Assembly: GCF_018130215.1 (NCBI RefSeq)
Contig: NZ_JAFCKQ010000016.1
Location: forward strand, 85,373-149,372
Direction of reading: 5' to 3'
From: Bradyrhizobium jicamae
GTDB lineage: Bacteria; Pseudomonadota; Alphaproteobacteria; Rhizobiales; Xanthobacteraceae
DNA: 64,000 nt
A program made the translations under genes and the position numbers. How positions within the stretch are numbered: position 1 is the first letter of the stretch; the number at the start of each line of letters is the position of its first letter. The notes beneath the pieces were generated by a model. It was not told the DNA's origin. It made no database searches and saw nothing but the letters and a program-made list of their open reading frames with translations. Positions 27,753 to 36,444 of the stretch are shown here, piece after piece.

Positions 27753-28121
27753 CTATGCCGGCGGCGCGAGGACCCGCAAGCGGTGGCCGTCCGGATCAAG
27801 CGCGACGAATGTGTGTCCGAACGGCAGCGCGGTCGGCGCCTGCGCGATGGCCGCGCCGCGCGCTTGCCACGTCTCGTGGGTTGCGCGCACCGCGTCAGGG
27901 TCGGCGACGGTAAACGCAATCTCGCTGCCGCCGGGGTCGTGACTGACGCGAGGTTCGACCTCCTCCCGCTGCCAGAGCCCGAGCATGGCTCCCCCGTCAA
28001 GCGGCAGCATCGAGAATTTGGGCGACGATTGGACAATCGGCCGGTCCAGGAGCGTTTGGTAGAACGCCGCACTGGCATTGGAATCTTTGACGTAGAGCAC
28101 CACGAGATTGAAATTGGTCAC
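27753..28121 (-). CDS. VOC family (glyoxalase/bleomycin-resistance fold) protein
   Basis: A 122-residue protein with two beta-alpha-beta-beta-beta modules. The N-terminal VVLYVKDSNASAAFY and the C-terminal GHTFVALDPDGHRLRVLAP are typical of the fold. Substrate unknown; such small members often detoxify or bind small molecules. GTG 28121 is chosen as start because AAGGAGA lies 7 bases upstream. It follows the WYL regulator gene by 84 bases, and an operator copy overlaps the regulator's stop codon, so it is the likely regulated partner. Confidence 0.82.
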   Translation of the reverse strand: MTNFNLVVLYVKDSNASAAFYQTLLDRPIVQSSPKFSMLPLDGGAMLGLWQREEVEPRVSHDPGGSEIAFTVADPDAVRATHETWQARGAAIAQAPTALPFGHTFVALDPDGHRLRVLAPPA

Positions 28122-28192
28122 GGCAGTCTCCTTGTTTGGCTTGAGGACGAGCTGTCCGGCGCGCCCATGGCCAAATCCCTTACAGGGACACC

Positions 28193-28212
28193 CTGCCAAT
28201 TTCTGTCAGCAT
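28193..28212 (-). promoter_or_regulatory. Operator-like site, copy 2 (VOC gene)
   Basis: CTGCCA-ATTTC-TGTCAGCAT, 17 of 20 or more bases equal to the site at 28945-28964 and with the same arms except one base. It overlaps the stop codon of the WYL regulator and lies 72 bases upstream of the VOC start. Confidence 0.65.
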
Positions 28213-28910
28213 GATTCCGGAGGCTTCCGCTGCCGGGCACGATCACGCGCTCGCCATTCGCGAAGCATCTCGAACCGGCGTCGCGGATAGCGGCTGTCGG
28301 TCATCTTCAGCGAGCGAATCCGGTCCGTGCGGAAATGCCGGTAGTCGCGCCGCGTTTCACACCACGCGGCAACCATGCGAACACGTTCGAAAAATCCCAG
28401 CGCGATCGGCCAGATGGTCCGGCTGCTGCGGTTGTCCTTTTCGTCGCTATAGGTGATGCGCAGCTTGCGCTCGGCGCGGATCGCCTCGCGGATCGTCGGC
28501 AACTCGGTGTCGCCGGCGGCCGGAGGCTGCGGAGCGACGAGCAGGCTCGACGTTTCCAGGCTGCGCTGAAGGTCGTCAGGCAGCACGGCCGCGATCTTGG
28601 ACAGCGCATTGCGCGCCGCCTTGCCGAGCAGTTCATCGGGTTGCGCGGCGACCCAGCGGCCGCCGAGCACCAGGGCCTCGATCTCGTCTTCCGAGAACAT
28701 CAGCGGCGGCAGCATGAAACCGGGCCGCAGGATGTAGCCGACCCCCGGCTCGCCATCGATATGAGCGCCCTGGGCCTTCAAGGTCTCGATGTCGCGATAA
28801 AGCGTGCGAAGCGAGATGGCCAGTTCATCGGCCATCGTGGTGCCCGCGACCGGATTCCGGTGACGGCGCAATATCTGGATCAGGTCGAGAAGACGTTGAG
28901 CGCGCGACAT
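28206..28910 (-). CDS. YafY-type transcriptional regulator (HTH plus WYL domain)
   Basis: A 234-residue regulator. The N-terminal DeoR-type helix-turn-helix (RAQRLLDLIQILRRHRNPVA, then LAISLRTLYRDIETL) covers residues 3-57. The WYL domain follows at about 140-215 (ITYSDEKDN, RTIWPIALGFFERVRMVAAW, YRHFRTDRI), a ligand-sensing module. The end is short and basic. The perfect palindrome 34-52 bases upstream suggests autoregulation, and the related site in front of the VOC gene suggests that gene is its target. Confidence 0.88.
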   Translation of the reverse strand: MSRAQRLLDLIQILRRHRNPVAGTTMADELAISLRTLYRDIETLKAQGAHIDGEPGVGYILRPGFMLPPLMFSEDEIEALVLGGRWVAAQPDELLGKAARNALSKIAAVLPDDLQRSLETSSLLVAPQPPAAGDTELPTIREAIRAERKLRITYSDEKDNRSSRTIWPIALGFFERVRMVAAWCETRRDYRHFRTDRIRSLKMTDSRYPRRRFEMLREWRARDRARQRKPPESC

Positions 28911-28943
28911 GCCGAACTCCCGTTTGGCACGCTAGCACGCCCT

Positions 28944-28962
28944 GCTGCCAATTCCTGGCAGC
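28944..28962 (-). promoter_or_regulatory. Operator of the WYL regulator gene, copy 1
   Basis: Perfect inverted repeat GCTGCCA-ATTCC-TGGCAGC, 7-bp arms with a 5-bp centre, starting 34 bases upstream of the regulator start codon. Confidence 0.75.
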
Positions 28963-29146
28963 ATCCGTCCATTCGTCGGGCGACGTGTCAGCCTCGGGTG
29001 ATGCCGCAAGGCGGATGCGGATTTTCGCCGTGGGCGGCTTTCGGAATTGACACACAGCGCAACAGAAAGTGTCCGCGCGGCGTCGCGCCGGTCAATCCGT
29101 TTTGATGCCCGACCCGCTATGGTCCCGCGCGGGATTCGAGGGGCTG

Positions 29147-29854
29147 ATGGTGGGCGCACTGATTTTCGATTTCGACGGCGTGATCGCCGACAGCGAGGCG
29201 ATCGCGAACACCGTGCTCGCGGAGACGATCACCCGTCTCGGTCACCCGACCACGCTCGACCAGGCGCTCACGCGCTATTCGGGCAAGCGCTGGGATGACG
29301 TGCTGACCGCGATCGAAGCGGCCACAGGACGGCCGTTGCCGGCGGATTTTTCCAACGGACTGAAGCAGGCCACGCTGGACAGGTTTCGCACCGGTCTGAC
29401 CGAGGTCGGCGGCGCCGCGGCCTTTATCCGGCGCTTTTCCGACATTCCACGATGCATCGCCTCATCGAGTTCGATCGATCGCCTGCATCTGTGCCTTGCG
29501 GTGCTCGGACTTGAAGCCGAGTTCGAGGGCCGCGTGTTCAGCGCCGACATGGTCGCGCGCGGCAAGCCGCATCCCGACCTGTTCCTGCTGGCGGCCGGCA
29601 GGCTCGGTGCAGCGCCGGCCGAATGCCTCGTCATCGAGGACAGCGCAGGCGGCATCAAGGCCGCCGTCGCCGCGGGAATGACGTCGATCGGCCTCTGCGC
29701 GGCGAGCCACATCCGCGACGGCCACGATGCCGCGCTGCGGGAAGCCGGTGCTTCGCATCTGGCGCGGTCATGGCGCGAGGCCGAACAATTGGCCGAGCAA
29801 TTCTTCGGGTGGAAAGACAAAGGTCGAATTTTACCTAACCGGCAGAAGAGCTAG
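29147..29854 (+). CDS. HAD-superfamily phosphatase (beta-phosphoglucomutase/phosphoglycolate phosphatase-like)
   Basis: A 235-residue HAD hydrolase. Motif I is FDFDGVIADSEA (nucleophile Asp8, acid/base Asp10). Motif II is SSSS (about residue 106). Motif III is KPHPDLFL and motif IV is VIEDSAGGIKAA. The cap domain between motifs I and II is of the helical C1 type. ATG 29147 places motif I at its usual distance; the frame extends 26 codons further up without support. The last 20 residues run past the usual end. Substrate unknown. Confidence 0.87.
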   Translation: MVGALIFDFDGVIADSEAIANTVLAETITRLGHPTTLDQALTRYSGKRWDDVLTAIEAATGRPLPADFSNGLKQATLDRFRTGLTEVGGAAAFIRRFSDIPRCIASSSSIDRLHLCLAVLGLEAEFEGRVFSADMVARGKPHPDLFLLAAGRLGAAPAECLVIEDSAGGIKAAVAAGMTSIGLCAASHIRDGHDAALREAGASHLARSWREAEQLAEQFFGWKDKGRILPNRQKS

Positions 29855-30021
29855 ACTTCTCATCGCAAGACCGTGTCATTGGGGATGTCGTGCTCCCGCG
29901 ATGGCGCTCGGTTGGCGCCGCTCGCGATCGAGCACCCCCTGCCCCTCAAGGCCGGCATGGGCCCTCTGACCCGCGCACTGCGGCACAGCCCCAACCAAAC
30001 AAAAACTGGGCATCGATCCCT

Positions 30022-30041
30022 CCATCCACCGCAGTGGATGG
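30022..30041 (+). other. Perfect hairpin in the leader of the MFS transporter gene
   Basis: CCATCCAC-CGCA-GTGGATGG, 8-bp stem with a 4-base loop, 52 bases upstream of the start codon. No T tract. It may stabilise the mRNA or be a protein site; its role is unknown. Confidence 0.4.
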
Positions 30042-30093
30042 GGGACGCAACGCATTCCAGAAGGCCCGATCACGCCGACCAAGGAGATGCACG

Positions 30094-31425
30094 ATGACAA
30101 CACTCGACATTACCGCCACCCCACTGCCGGAGGCCGACCATCAAGCGCAGTTGCGCCGCGCCATGATCGCCAGCACGGTGGGCACGACAATCGAATGGTA
30201 CGACTTCCTGCTCTACAGCACCGTTACCGGCCTCGTCTTCGGCAAGCTGTTCTTTCCGAAGTCCGATCCTCTGGTCGGCGTGCTGGAGGCATTCGCGATC
30301 TACACGGTCGGATTCATCGCGCGGCCGATCGGCGCTGCGATCTTCGGCCATTATGGCGACCGCATCGGCCGCAAGGCCGCGCTGATCGCCACATTGCTGC
30401 TGACCGGGCTCGCCACAGCGGCGGTCGGCCTCGTCCCCACCTACGACCAGATCGGCATCTGGGGCGCGGTGATCCTGACCGTGATCCGCTTCATTCAGGG
30501 CGTCGGCGTCGGCGGCGAATGGGGCGGCTCGGTGCTGCTCTCGATGGAATGGGCGAGGACCAACAAGCATCGCGGCTTCATCGCCTCCTGGCCGCAATTC
30601 GGCGCGCCCGCAGGCCTGCTGCTGGCCAACATCGCAGTGCTGGTGTTCAGCCGCATTTCCGGCGACCAGTTCCTGGTCTGGGGCTGGCGCATTCCATTCC
30701 TGATCAGCATCGTCATGATCGCGATCGGCCTCTACATCCGGCTCGGCATCATGGAGACGCCGACCTTCCGGCGGATCGTGGCCGAGAACCGAGTCTCGCG
30801 CGTTCCCGTGCTCGAGGTGATCAAGCGCCAGCCGCGATCCATCATCCTCTCGGCACTGGCGCGGATGGCCGAGCAGGCTCCGGCGTACATCTATCTGGCC
30901 TTCGTGTTTGCCTACGGCACGCAGGTCATCCACCAGGATCGCGACTTCCTGCTGGTCTGCCTGATCTGCGCCGGCATCGTCTCGCTGTTCACGGTGCCGT
31001 TCGCCGGATACCTGTCGGATCGCATCGGGCGCAAGCGCATGTACCTGATCGGCTCGGTACTGACGGGACTGTTCGGCTTCGTGTATTTCGGCATGCTGAA
31101 CACCGCGGCGCCGGTGCTGGTCTTCATCGCCATCGTGGTCTCGTTCATACCGCACGACCTGATGTATGGTCCGCAGGCGGCGCTGATCGCGGAATGCTTC
31201 ACCCCGCGGCTGCGCTACAGCGGCTGTTCGATCGGCTACCAGCTCTCCTCGGTGATATCGGGCGGGCCGGCGCCGTTGATCGCGACCGCGCTGCTGGCGG
31301 CGACCGGATCGGGATACATGATCGCGGTCTACATCCTGTTCTGCGCCATCGTCAGCATCGTCGCGACGGCCATGATGCCGGACTACACCAACAAGGATAT
31401 CTCCGAGGAGCACGACAGGCCGTGA
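30094..31425 (+). CDS. MFS transporter of the MHS (metabolite:H+ symporter) family
   Basis: A 443-residue permease with 12 predicted helices. The family signature is present: VGTTIEWYDFLLYSTVTGLV near residue 30, GHYGDRIGRKAAL after helix 2 and GVGVGGEWGGSVLL in helix 4. A second motif YLSDRIGRKRMY is in the second half. Members take up organic acids or related metabolites such as shikimate, citrate or betaine; the substrate here is unknown. AAGGAG lies 7 bases before ATG 30094. Confidence 0.9.
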   Translation: MTTLDITATPLPEADHQAQLRRAMIASTVGTTIEWYDFLLYSTVTGLVFGKLFFPKSDPLVGVLEAFAIYTVGFIARPIGAAIFGHYGDRIGRKAALIATLLLTGLATAAVGLVPTYDQIGIWGAVILTVIRFIQGVGVGGEWGGSVLLSMEWARTNKHRGFIASWPQFGAPAGLLLANIAVLVFSRISGDQFLVWGWRIPFLISIVMIAIGLYIRLGIMETPTFRRIVAENRVSRVPVLEVIKRQPRSIILSALARMAEQAPAYIYLAFVFAYGTQVIHQDRDFLLVCLICAGIVSLFTVPFAGYLSDRIGRKRMYLIGSVLTGLFGFVYFGMLNTAAPVLVFIAIVVSFIPHDLMYGPQAALIAECFTPRLRYSGCSIGYQLSSVISGGPAPLIATALLAATGSGYMIAVYILFCAIVSIVATAMMPDYTNKDISEEHDRP

Positions 31426-31561
31426 CCTGATGCCCGGCGGCCGCCCGCATCGATCGATGGCCTGCAAGCCAGGCCGTCGATCGAGGCGCCCGATTGCGCC
31501 GTTCCGTGCTATGGGGAAGATGCGGATTCGAACCCACCGCTGAACCAATCCCTCATCACCC

Positions 31562-33022
31562 ATGGCCAAATCGACCCTCTCCTTCGTCTGCCAGAATTGC
31601 GGCGCGGCGTATAATCGCTGGCAGGGCAAGTGCGATGCCTGCGGCGAGTGGAACACGCTGGCCGAGGAGGACACGACAGGTTCGGTGCCGGTCTCGATCC
31701 GCAGCAAGCGCAAGGGGCGGACGTTCGCGCTCGAAAGCCTCAGCGGCAAGACCCAGGACGCTCCCCGCCTCTCCTCCGGCATGGGCGAGCTCGACCGCGT
31801 CACGGGGGGCGGCTTCGTGCGCGGCTCGGTGCTGCTGGTCGGCGGCGATCCCGGCATCGGCAAGTCGACGTTGCTGACGCAGGCCACCAGCATGATGGCG
31901 CGGTCCGGGCATCGCGCGGTCTACATCTCGGGCGAAGAGGCGGTCGCGCAGGTGCGGCTGCGCGCCGAGCGGCTCGGGCTCGCGGACGCGCCGGTGCAGC
32001 TGGCGTCCGAGACCTCGGTCGAGGACATCGTCTCGACGCTGTCGGAGGGCGCGGTCCCTCGCCTGATCGTGATCGATTCGATCCAGACCATGTGGACCGA
32101 CACCGTGGAATCTGCGCCTGGTACGGTGACCCAGGTCCGTGCCTCCGCCCAGGCGCTGATCCGGTTCGCCAAGAAGACAGGCGCGGCGATCATCCTGGTC
32201 GGCCATGTGACGAAAGACGGCCAGATCGCCGGTCCCCGCGTGGTCGAGCACATGGTCGACGCGGTGCTGTCATTCGAGGGAGAAGGCTCGCAGCAGTTCC
32301 GCATCCTGCGCTCGGTCAAGAACCGGTTCGGGGCGACCGACGAGATCGGCGTGTTCGAGATGACCGGCCTCGGGCTGCGCGAGGTCACCAATCCCTCCGA
32401 ATTGTTCCTTTCTGAACGCGACCTCGGCAGCCCCGGCACCGCCGTGTTTGCCGGGATCGAGGGCACCCGCCCGGTGCTGGTCGAGTTGCAGGCCCTGGTG
32501 GCGCCGACCTCGCTCGGCACCCCCCGCCGCGCCGTGGTCGGCTGGGACCCGAGCCGGTTGTCGATGGTACTGGCGGTGCTGGAGGCCCATTGCGGGGTGA
32601 AACTGTCCGGCCACGACGTCTACCTGAACGTCGCCGGCGGCCTGCGCATCCAGGAACCGGCGGCGGACCTCGCGGCGGCGGCGGCGCTGGTGTCCTCGCT
32701 GGTGAACGCGCCGCTGCCGACGGATGCGGTCTATTTCGGCGAGATCTCGCTGTCCGGCGCGATCCGCCCGGTGGCGCAGACCCCGGCCCGGCTGAAGGAG
32801 GCCCTGAAGCTCGGCTTCGGCCGCGCCATCCTGCCCGAATCGGCCCGCGGTGACGCCGGAGGCGACGCGGCGCTCTCCCTCAACAGCGTCGGCAACCTGA
32901 CAACGCTGGTGGCTGAAATCGCGGCACGCGGAACGCCTCGGGGTGGCCGGGCGGCGCCTCCGGATGATGACAAGATTGAGAAAAATGCCACACCGGCCCG
33001 ATTCCGTCGCGAGAACGGCTAA
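31562..33022 (+). CDS. radA: DNA repair protein RadA
   Basis: A 486-residue RecA-like ATPase that helps process branched recombination intermediates. The N-terminal zinc finger has CQNCG and CDACGEW. Walker A is GGDPGIGKSTLL, the RadA-specific KNRFG motif is present (SVKNRFGATDEIG), and a Lon-protease-like C-terminal domain follows. The C-terminus has a short basic tail. radA is upstream of cvpA and purF, the usual order in this group. Confidence 0.96.
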   Translation: MAKSTLSFVCQNCGAAYNRWQGKCDACGEWNTLAEEDTTGSVPVSIRSKRKGRTFALESLSGKTQDAPRLSSGMGELDRVTGGGFVRGSVLLVGGDPGIGKSTLLTQATSMMARSGHRAVYISGEEAVAQVRLRAERLGLADAPVQLASETSVEDIVSTLSEGAVPRLIVIDSIQTMWTDTVESAPGTVTQVRASAQALIRFAKKTGAAIILVGHVTKDGQIAGPRVVEHMVDAVLSFEGEGSQQFRILRSVKNRFGATDEIGVFEMTGLGLREVTNPSELFLSERDLGSPGTAVFAGIEGTRPVLVELQALVAPTSLGTPRRAVVGWDPSRLSMVLAVLEAHCGVKLSGHDVYLNVAGGLRIQEPAADLAAAAALVSSLVNAPLPTDAVYFGEISLSGAIRPVAQTPARLKEALKLGFGRAILPESARGDAGGDAALSLNSVGNLTTLVAEIAARGTPRGGRAAPPDDDKIEKNATPARFRRENG

Positions 33023-33209
33023 AGCGGCGTGACGTGCCGGCCCCCCGCCGCTATACATCCGCCGCGCGGGACAGGATGCGATCCGGCCTTGCCGGATACA
33101 CCCGATGCGCCTCAGCTAGGACGGCACCGAGTTTGCCGATTCGCGAAAGCTTGAAGCAGCGTAGCCAAAAGACAGCGTACCCCAACGTACCAGCGGACCT
33201 GACCAGCCG

Positions 33210-33845
33210 ATGCCGATAACGATACTTGATCTCGTCCTGCTCGGGGTGATGCTGATTTCGGGCCTGCTTGCGATGGTTCGCGGCTTCATGCGCGAGATCC
33301 TGTCGATCGCGGCCTGGGGCGCTGCGGCCCTCGTCACGCTGTATGCTTTCTCGAAGCTGCTGCCGACCGCCAAAACTTACTTCAACAACGACACGATCGC
33401 CGCCGTGGCCGTGGTCGCCGGCACCTTCATCGGTACCCTGATCGTGGTCTCGGTGATCACGGTGCGGATTTCGGACATGATTCTGGATTCACGGATCGGC
33501 GCGCTGGACCGCACCCTGGGCTTCCTGTTCGGGCTGGCCCGCGGCCTGCTGATCGTGGTCGTGGCGTTCATGTTCTTCACCTGGCTGGTCCCGGACAAGC
33601 AGCGGCCCGATTGGGTCACCGGTGCGAAGTCCCGCCTGGTGCTGCAGGGAACCGGGGATTGGCTGATGTCGCTCTTGCCTGACGACCCCGAGAACACCAT
33701 CTTAAAGAAATTCAAGAAGAATAAGCCTGACGACGATTCCGCTGCCGCCGATCCCGATCAGGCCGCTACGGCTTCAGGCGATGGCTACAGTAAACCTGCG
33801 CGCGACAGCCTGAAAAAGCTGATCGAGAAACCCGCGGGCCGATAG
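33210..33845 (+). CDS. cvpA: CvpA family membrane protein
   Basis: A 211-residue inner-membrane protein with four helices in residues 1-130 (MPITILDLVLLGVMLISGLL, MREILSIAAWGAAALVTL) and a polar cytoplasmic tail. CvpA is named for a colicin V production phenotype, and its molecular role is unclear. It precedes purF by 31 bases, the same gene pair as in E. coli, so one transcript is likely. The 187 bases before it hold no clear feature. Confidence 0.92.
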   Translation: MPITILDLVLLGVMLISGLLAMVRGFMREILSIAAWGAAALVTLYAFSKLLPTAKTYFNNDTIAAVAVVAGTFIGTLIVVSVITVRISDMILDSRIGALDRTLGFLFGLARGLLIVVVAFMFFTWLVPDKQRPDWVTGAKSRLVLQGTGDWLMSLLPDDPENTILKKFKKNKPDDDSAAADPDQAATASGDGYSKPARDSLKKLIEKPAGR

Positions 33846-33876
33846 ACTATTTTCGTTTCGGCCCTAACGAGAGGCG

Positions 33877-35424
33877 ATGAACGAGATGCAGACCCCTTCC
33901 GATCACGCCGACCAGATGCACCTCGACCTCGGCCCGATCGAACTGCAGGACCGTCTCGAAGACCTCGACCTCAGACACCCCGACATCGATGGTGACACGC
34001 TCCGCGAGGAATGCGGGGTGTTCGGCATCTTCGGCCATTCGGAAGCCGCCGCGATCACCGCGCTCGGATTGCATGCTCTGCAGCACCGCGGCCAGGAAGC
34101 CGCCGGCATCGTCTCCTTCGACGGCAGCCGCTTCCACAGCGAACGCCGCCTTGGCCTGGTCGGCGACGCCTTCTCCCGCCGCGAAGTGATCGAACGGTTG
34201 CCGGGCAACGCGGCGGTCGGCCATGTCCGCTACTCCACGACCGGCGGGACCATCCTGCGTAACGTGCAGCCGCTGTTCGCCGAGCTCAGCGCCGGCGGCT
34301 TCGCGGTCGGCCACAACGGCAACCTCACCAACGGTCTCACGCTGCGCCGCGAGCTGGTGAAGGGCGGCGCGATGATGCAGTCGACCACCGACACCGAGGT
34401 GATCCTGCATCTGGTCGCGCAATCCAAGCGCGCCCGCTTCGTCGACCGCTTCATCGAGGCGCTGCGCATGATCGAGGGCGCTTATGCGCTGGTGGCGCTG
34501 ACCAACAAGAAGCTGATCGGCGCCCGCGATCCGCTCGGCATCCGTCCCCTCGTGCTCGGCGACCTCGACGGCCGCCCGATCCTGACCTCGGAGACCTGCG
34601 CGCTCGACATGATCGGCGCCCGCTACGTCCGCGACATCGAGCCCGGCGAGATCATCGTGTTCGACGAGCACGGCGCGCACTCTCACAAGCCCTTCCCGCC
34701 GAAGTCGCCGCGGCCCTGCATCTTCGAATACATCTATTTCGCCCGGCCGGACTCCATCGTCGGCGGCCGCTCCGTCTATGACGTCCGCAAGGCATTCGGC
34801 GCCCAGCTCGCCCGCGAGAGCCATCCCGATGTCGACGTCGTGGTGCCCGTCCCGGATTCCGGCGTGCCGGCAGCGGTCGGCTACAGCCAGTTCTCCGGCG
34901 TGCCGTTCGAGCTCGGCATCATCAGAAACCACTATGTCGGCCGCACCTTCATCCAGCCGACCCAGAGCGTGCGCGAGCTCGGCGTGCGCATGAAGCATTC
35001 GGCCAACCGCGCCGCGATCGAGGGCAAGCGCATCATCCTGATCGACGACTCGCTGGTGCGCGGCACCACCTCGAAGAAAATCGTGCGCATGATGCGCGAC
35101 GCCGGCGCCCGCGAGGTGCACTTCCGCCTCGCCTCGCCGCCGATCCTCTATCCAGACTATTACGGCATCGACCTGCCCGACCGCGGCGGCCTGCTGGCCG
35201 CGACCCATTCCATCGAGGAGATGCGGGATATCATCGGCGCCGACTCGCTCGCCTTCCTGTCGATCGACGGCATGTACCGCGCGATGGGCTACCCCGGGCG
35301 CGATCCGGCGAACCCGAAGTTCGCCGATCACTGCTTCACCGGCACCTATCCGACCCACCTCACCGACCAGAGCGACGTCGAGCCCGCGCCGCGCCAGCTC
35401 TCGCTGCTGGCGGAAGCGAGTTAA
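33877..35424 (+). CDS. purF: Amidophosphoribosyltransferase
   Basis: A 515-residue first enzyme of purine synthesis that transfers glutamine amide nitrogen to PRPP. The glutaminase nucleophile is Cys46 in REECGVFGIFG; the 45 residues before it would be a removable propeptide, long but seen in this type. The phosphoribosyltransferase PRPP loop is IILIDDSLVRGTT, and the Bacillus-type pattern SPPILYPDYYGID is also present. A shorter start at Met14 is possible. Co-transcribed with cvpA. Confidence 0.96.
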   Translation: MNEMQTPSDHADQMHLDLGPIELQDRLEDLDLRHPDIDGDTLREECGVFGIFGHSEAAAITALGLHALQHRGQEAAGIVSFDGSRFHSERRLGLVGDAFSRREVIERLPGNAAVGHVRYSTTGGTILRNVQPLFAELSAGGFAVGHNGNLTNGLTLRRELVKGGAMMQSTTDTEVILHLVAQSKRARFVDRFIEALRMIEGAYALVALTNKKLIGARDPLGIRPLVLGDLDGRPILTSETCALDMIGARYVRDIEPGEIIVFDEHGAHSHKPFPPKSPRPCIFEYIYFARPDSIVGGRSVYDVRKAFGAQLARESHPDVDVVVPVPDSGVPAAVGYSQFSGVPFELGIIRNHYVGRTFIQPTQSVRELGVRMKHSANRAAIEGKRIILIDDSLVRGTTSKKIVRMMRDAGAREVHFRLASPPILYPDYYGIDLPDRGGLLAATHSIEEMRDIIGADSLAFLSIDGMYRAMGYPGRDPANPKFADHCFTGTYPTHLTDQSDVEPAPRQLSLLAEAS

Positions 35425-35591
35425 GCTCAGGCGTGAACGTCGCGAACCTCAGGCGGCCGTGCTGCAGTGACACGCCGTCGCTGGAGGCATTTCAGCCTGA
35501 AGGGCTTGAGACCGCCGGTTTTTGGCTCTTCCGGGCTTGTCCCGGCCATATCTGTCTGTAATACCCGCCGCACAGACGCGGACAGACAGAC

Positions 35592-36332
35592 ATGACAAAA
35601 CCCCTCGCCTCCCGTATCGCCCTCGTGACCGGCGCCTCGCGCGGCATCGGCTATGCCGCGGCCATCGCGCTGGCCAAAGCCGGTGCGCATGTCGTGGCGG
35701 TGGCGCGCACGCAAGGAGGGCTGGAGGAACTCGACGACGAGATCCAAAAGCACGGCGGCAGTGCCACGCTGGTGCCGCTCAGCCTCACCGACTATGAGGG
35801 CATCGCGCGGCTCGGCGCGGCGCTGCACGAGCGCCACGGCAAGCTCGACATCCTGCTCGGCAATGCCGGCGTCGCCGGTCCGTCCTCTCCGCTCGGCCAT
35901 ATCGAATTGAAGCCGTGGAACGACGTGATGGCCGTCAACGTCACCGCGAACTTCCAGCTGATCCGCTGCATGGATCCGCTGCTGCGAGCATCCGATGCCG
36001 GCCGCGCCGTGTTCGTCACGTCAGGCGTCGCGCACAAGGCCAGTGCCTATCTCGGTCCCTATGCAGCCTCAAAAGCTGCGCTGGAAGCGCTGGTGCGCTC
36101 CTGGGCCAACGAGACGGCGAACGCGAGGTTGCGCGTCAATCTGTTCAGCCCCGGCCCGATCCGCACCAGGATGCGCGCGCAGGTGTTTCCCGGCGAAGAT
36201 CCGATGACGCTCGATACGCCCGAGATGGCCGCCGAGTTCATCGTTCCGATGTGTTCACCCTCGTGGACCGAGACCGGCAAGCTCTACGACTACAAGGCCC
36301 GCACGCTGCGGAGCTTTCAGCCGCCGGCGTGA
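35592..36332 (+). CDS. SDR family oxidoreductase
   Basis: A 246-residue short-chain dehydrogenase with cofactor motif TGASRGIGYAAA near residue 15, NAGVAG, and the catalytic Ser, Tyr and Lys in TSGVAHKASAYLGPYAASKAA. C-terminal PGPIRTRMRAQVFPGEDP. It resembles FabG-like reductases next to purF in rhizobia. Substrate unknown. It lies 167 bases after purF. Confidence 0.9.
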   Translation: MTKPLASRIALVTGASRGIGYAAAIALAKAGAHVVAVARTQGGLEELDDEIQKHGGSATLVPLSLTDYEGIARLGAALHERHGKLDILLGNAGVAGPSSPLGHIELKPWNDVMAVNVTANFQLIRCMDPLLRASDAGRAVFVTSGVAHKASAYLGPYAASKAALEALVRSWANETANARLRVNLFSPGPIRTRMRAQVFPGEDPMTLDTPEMAAEFIVPMCSPSWTETGKLYDYKARTLRSFQPPA

Positions 36333-36444
36333 GGTCGGTTCTCCCCGGCGATGAACCGTAGCCCGGATGGAGCAAAGTGGAGAGATTGACTCCTCTCCCG
36401 CCTCACGATTGACTGCCTGCCAAGAAAAATTCGGGAGGCATTCA

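Noticed and set aside
30070..31893. A 607-codon minus-strand frame
   Set aside because: Antisense to the MHS transporter and radA; composition is His/Arg/Asp-rich, typical of shadow frames in this GC range.
33847..35358. A 503-codon minus-strand frame
   Set aside because: Antisense to purF and free of any family motif.
36355..36395. Fragment GTAGCCCGGATGGAGC as part of another palindromic repeat
   Set aside because: Similar to a common rhizobial repeat by memory, but only one arm is visible and no second copy occurs in the window.
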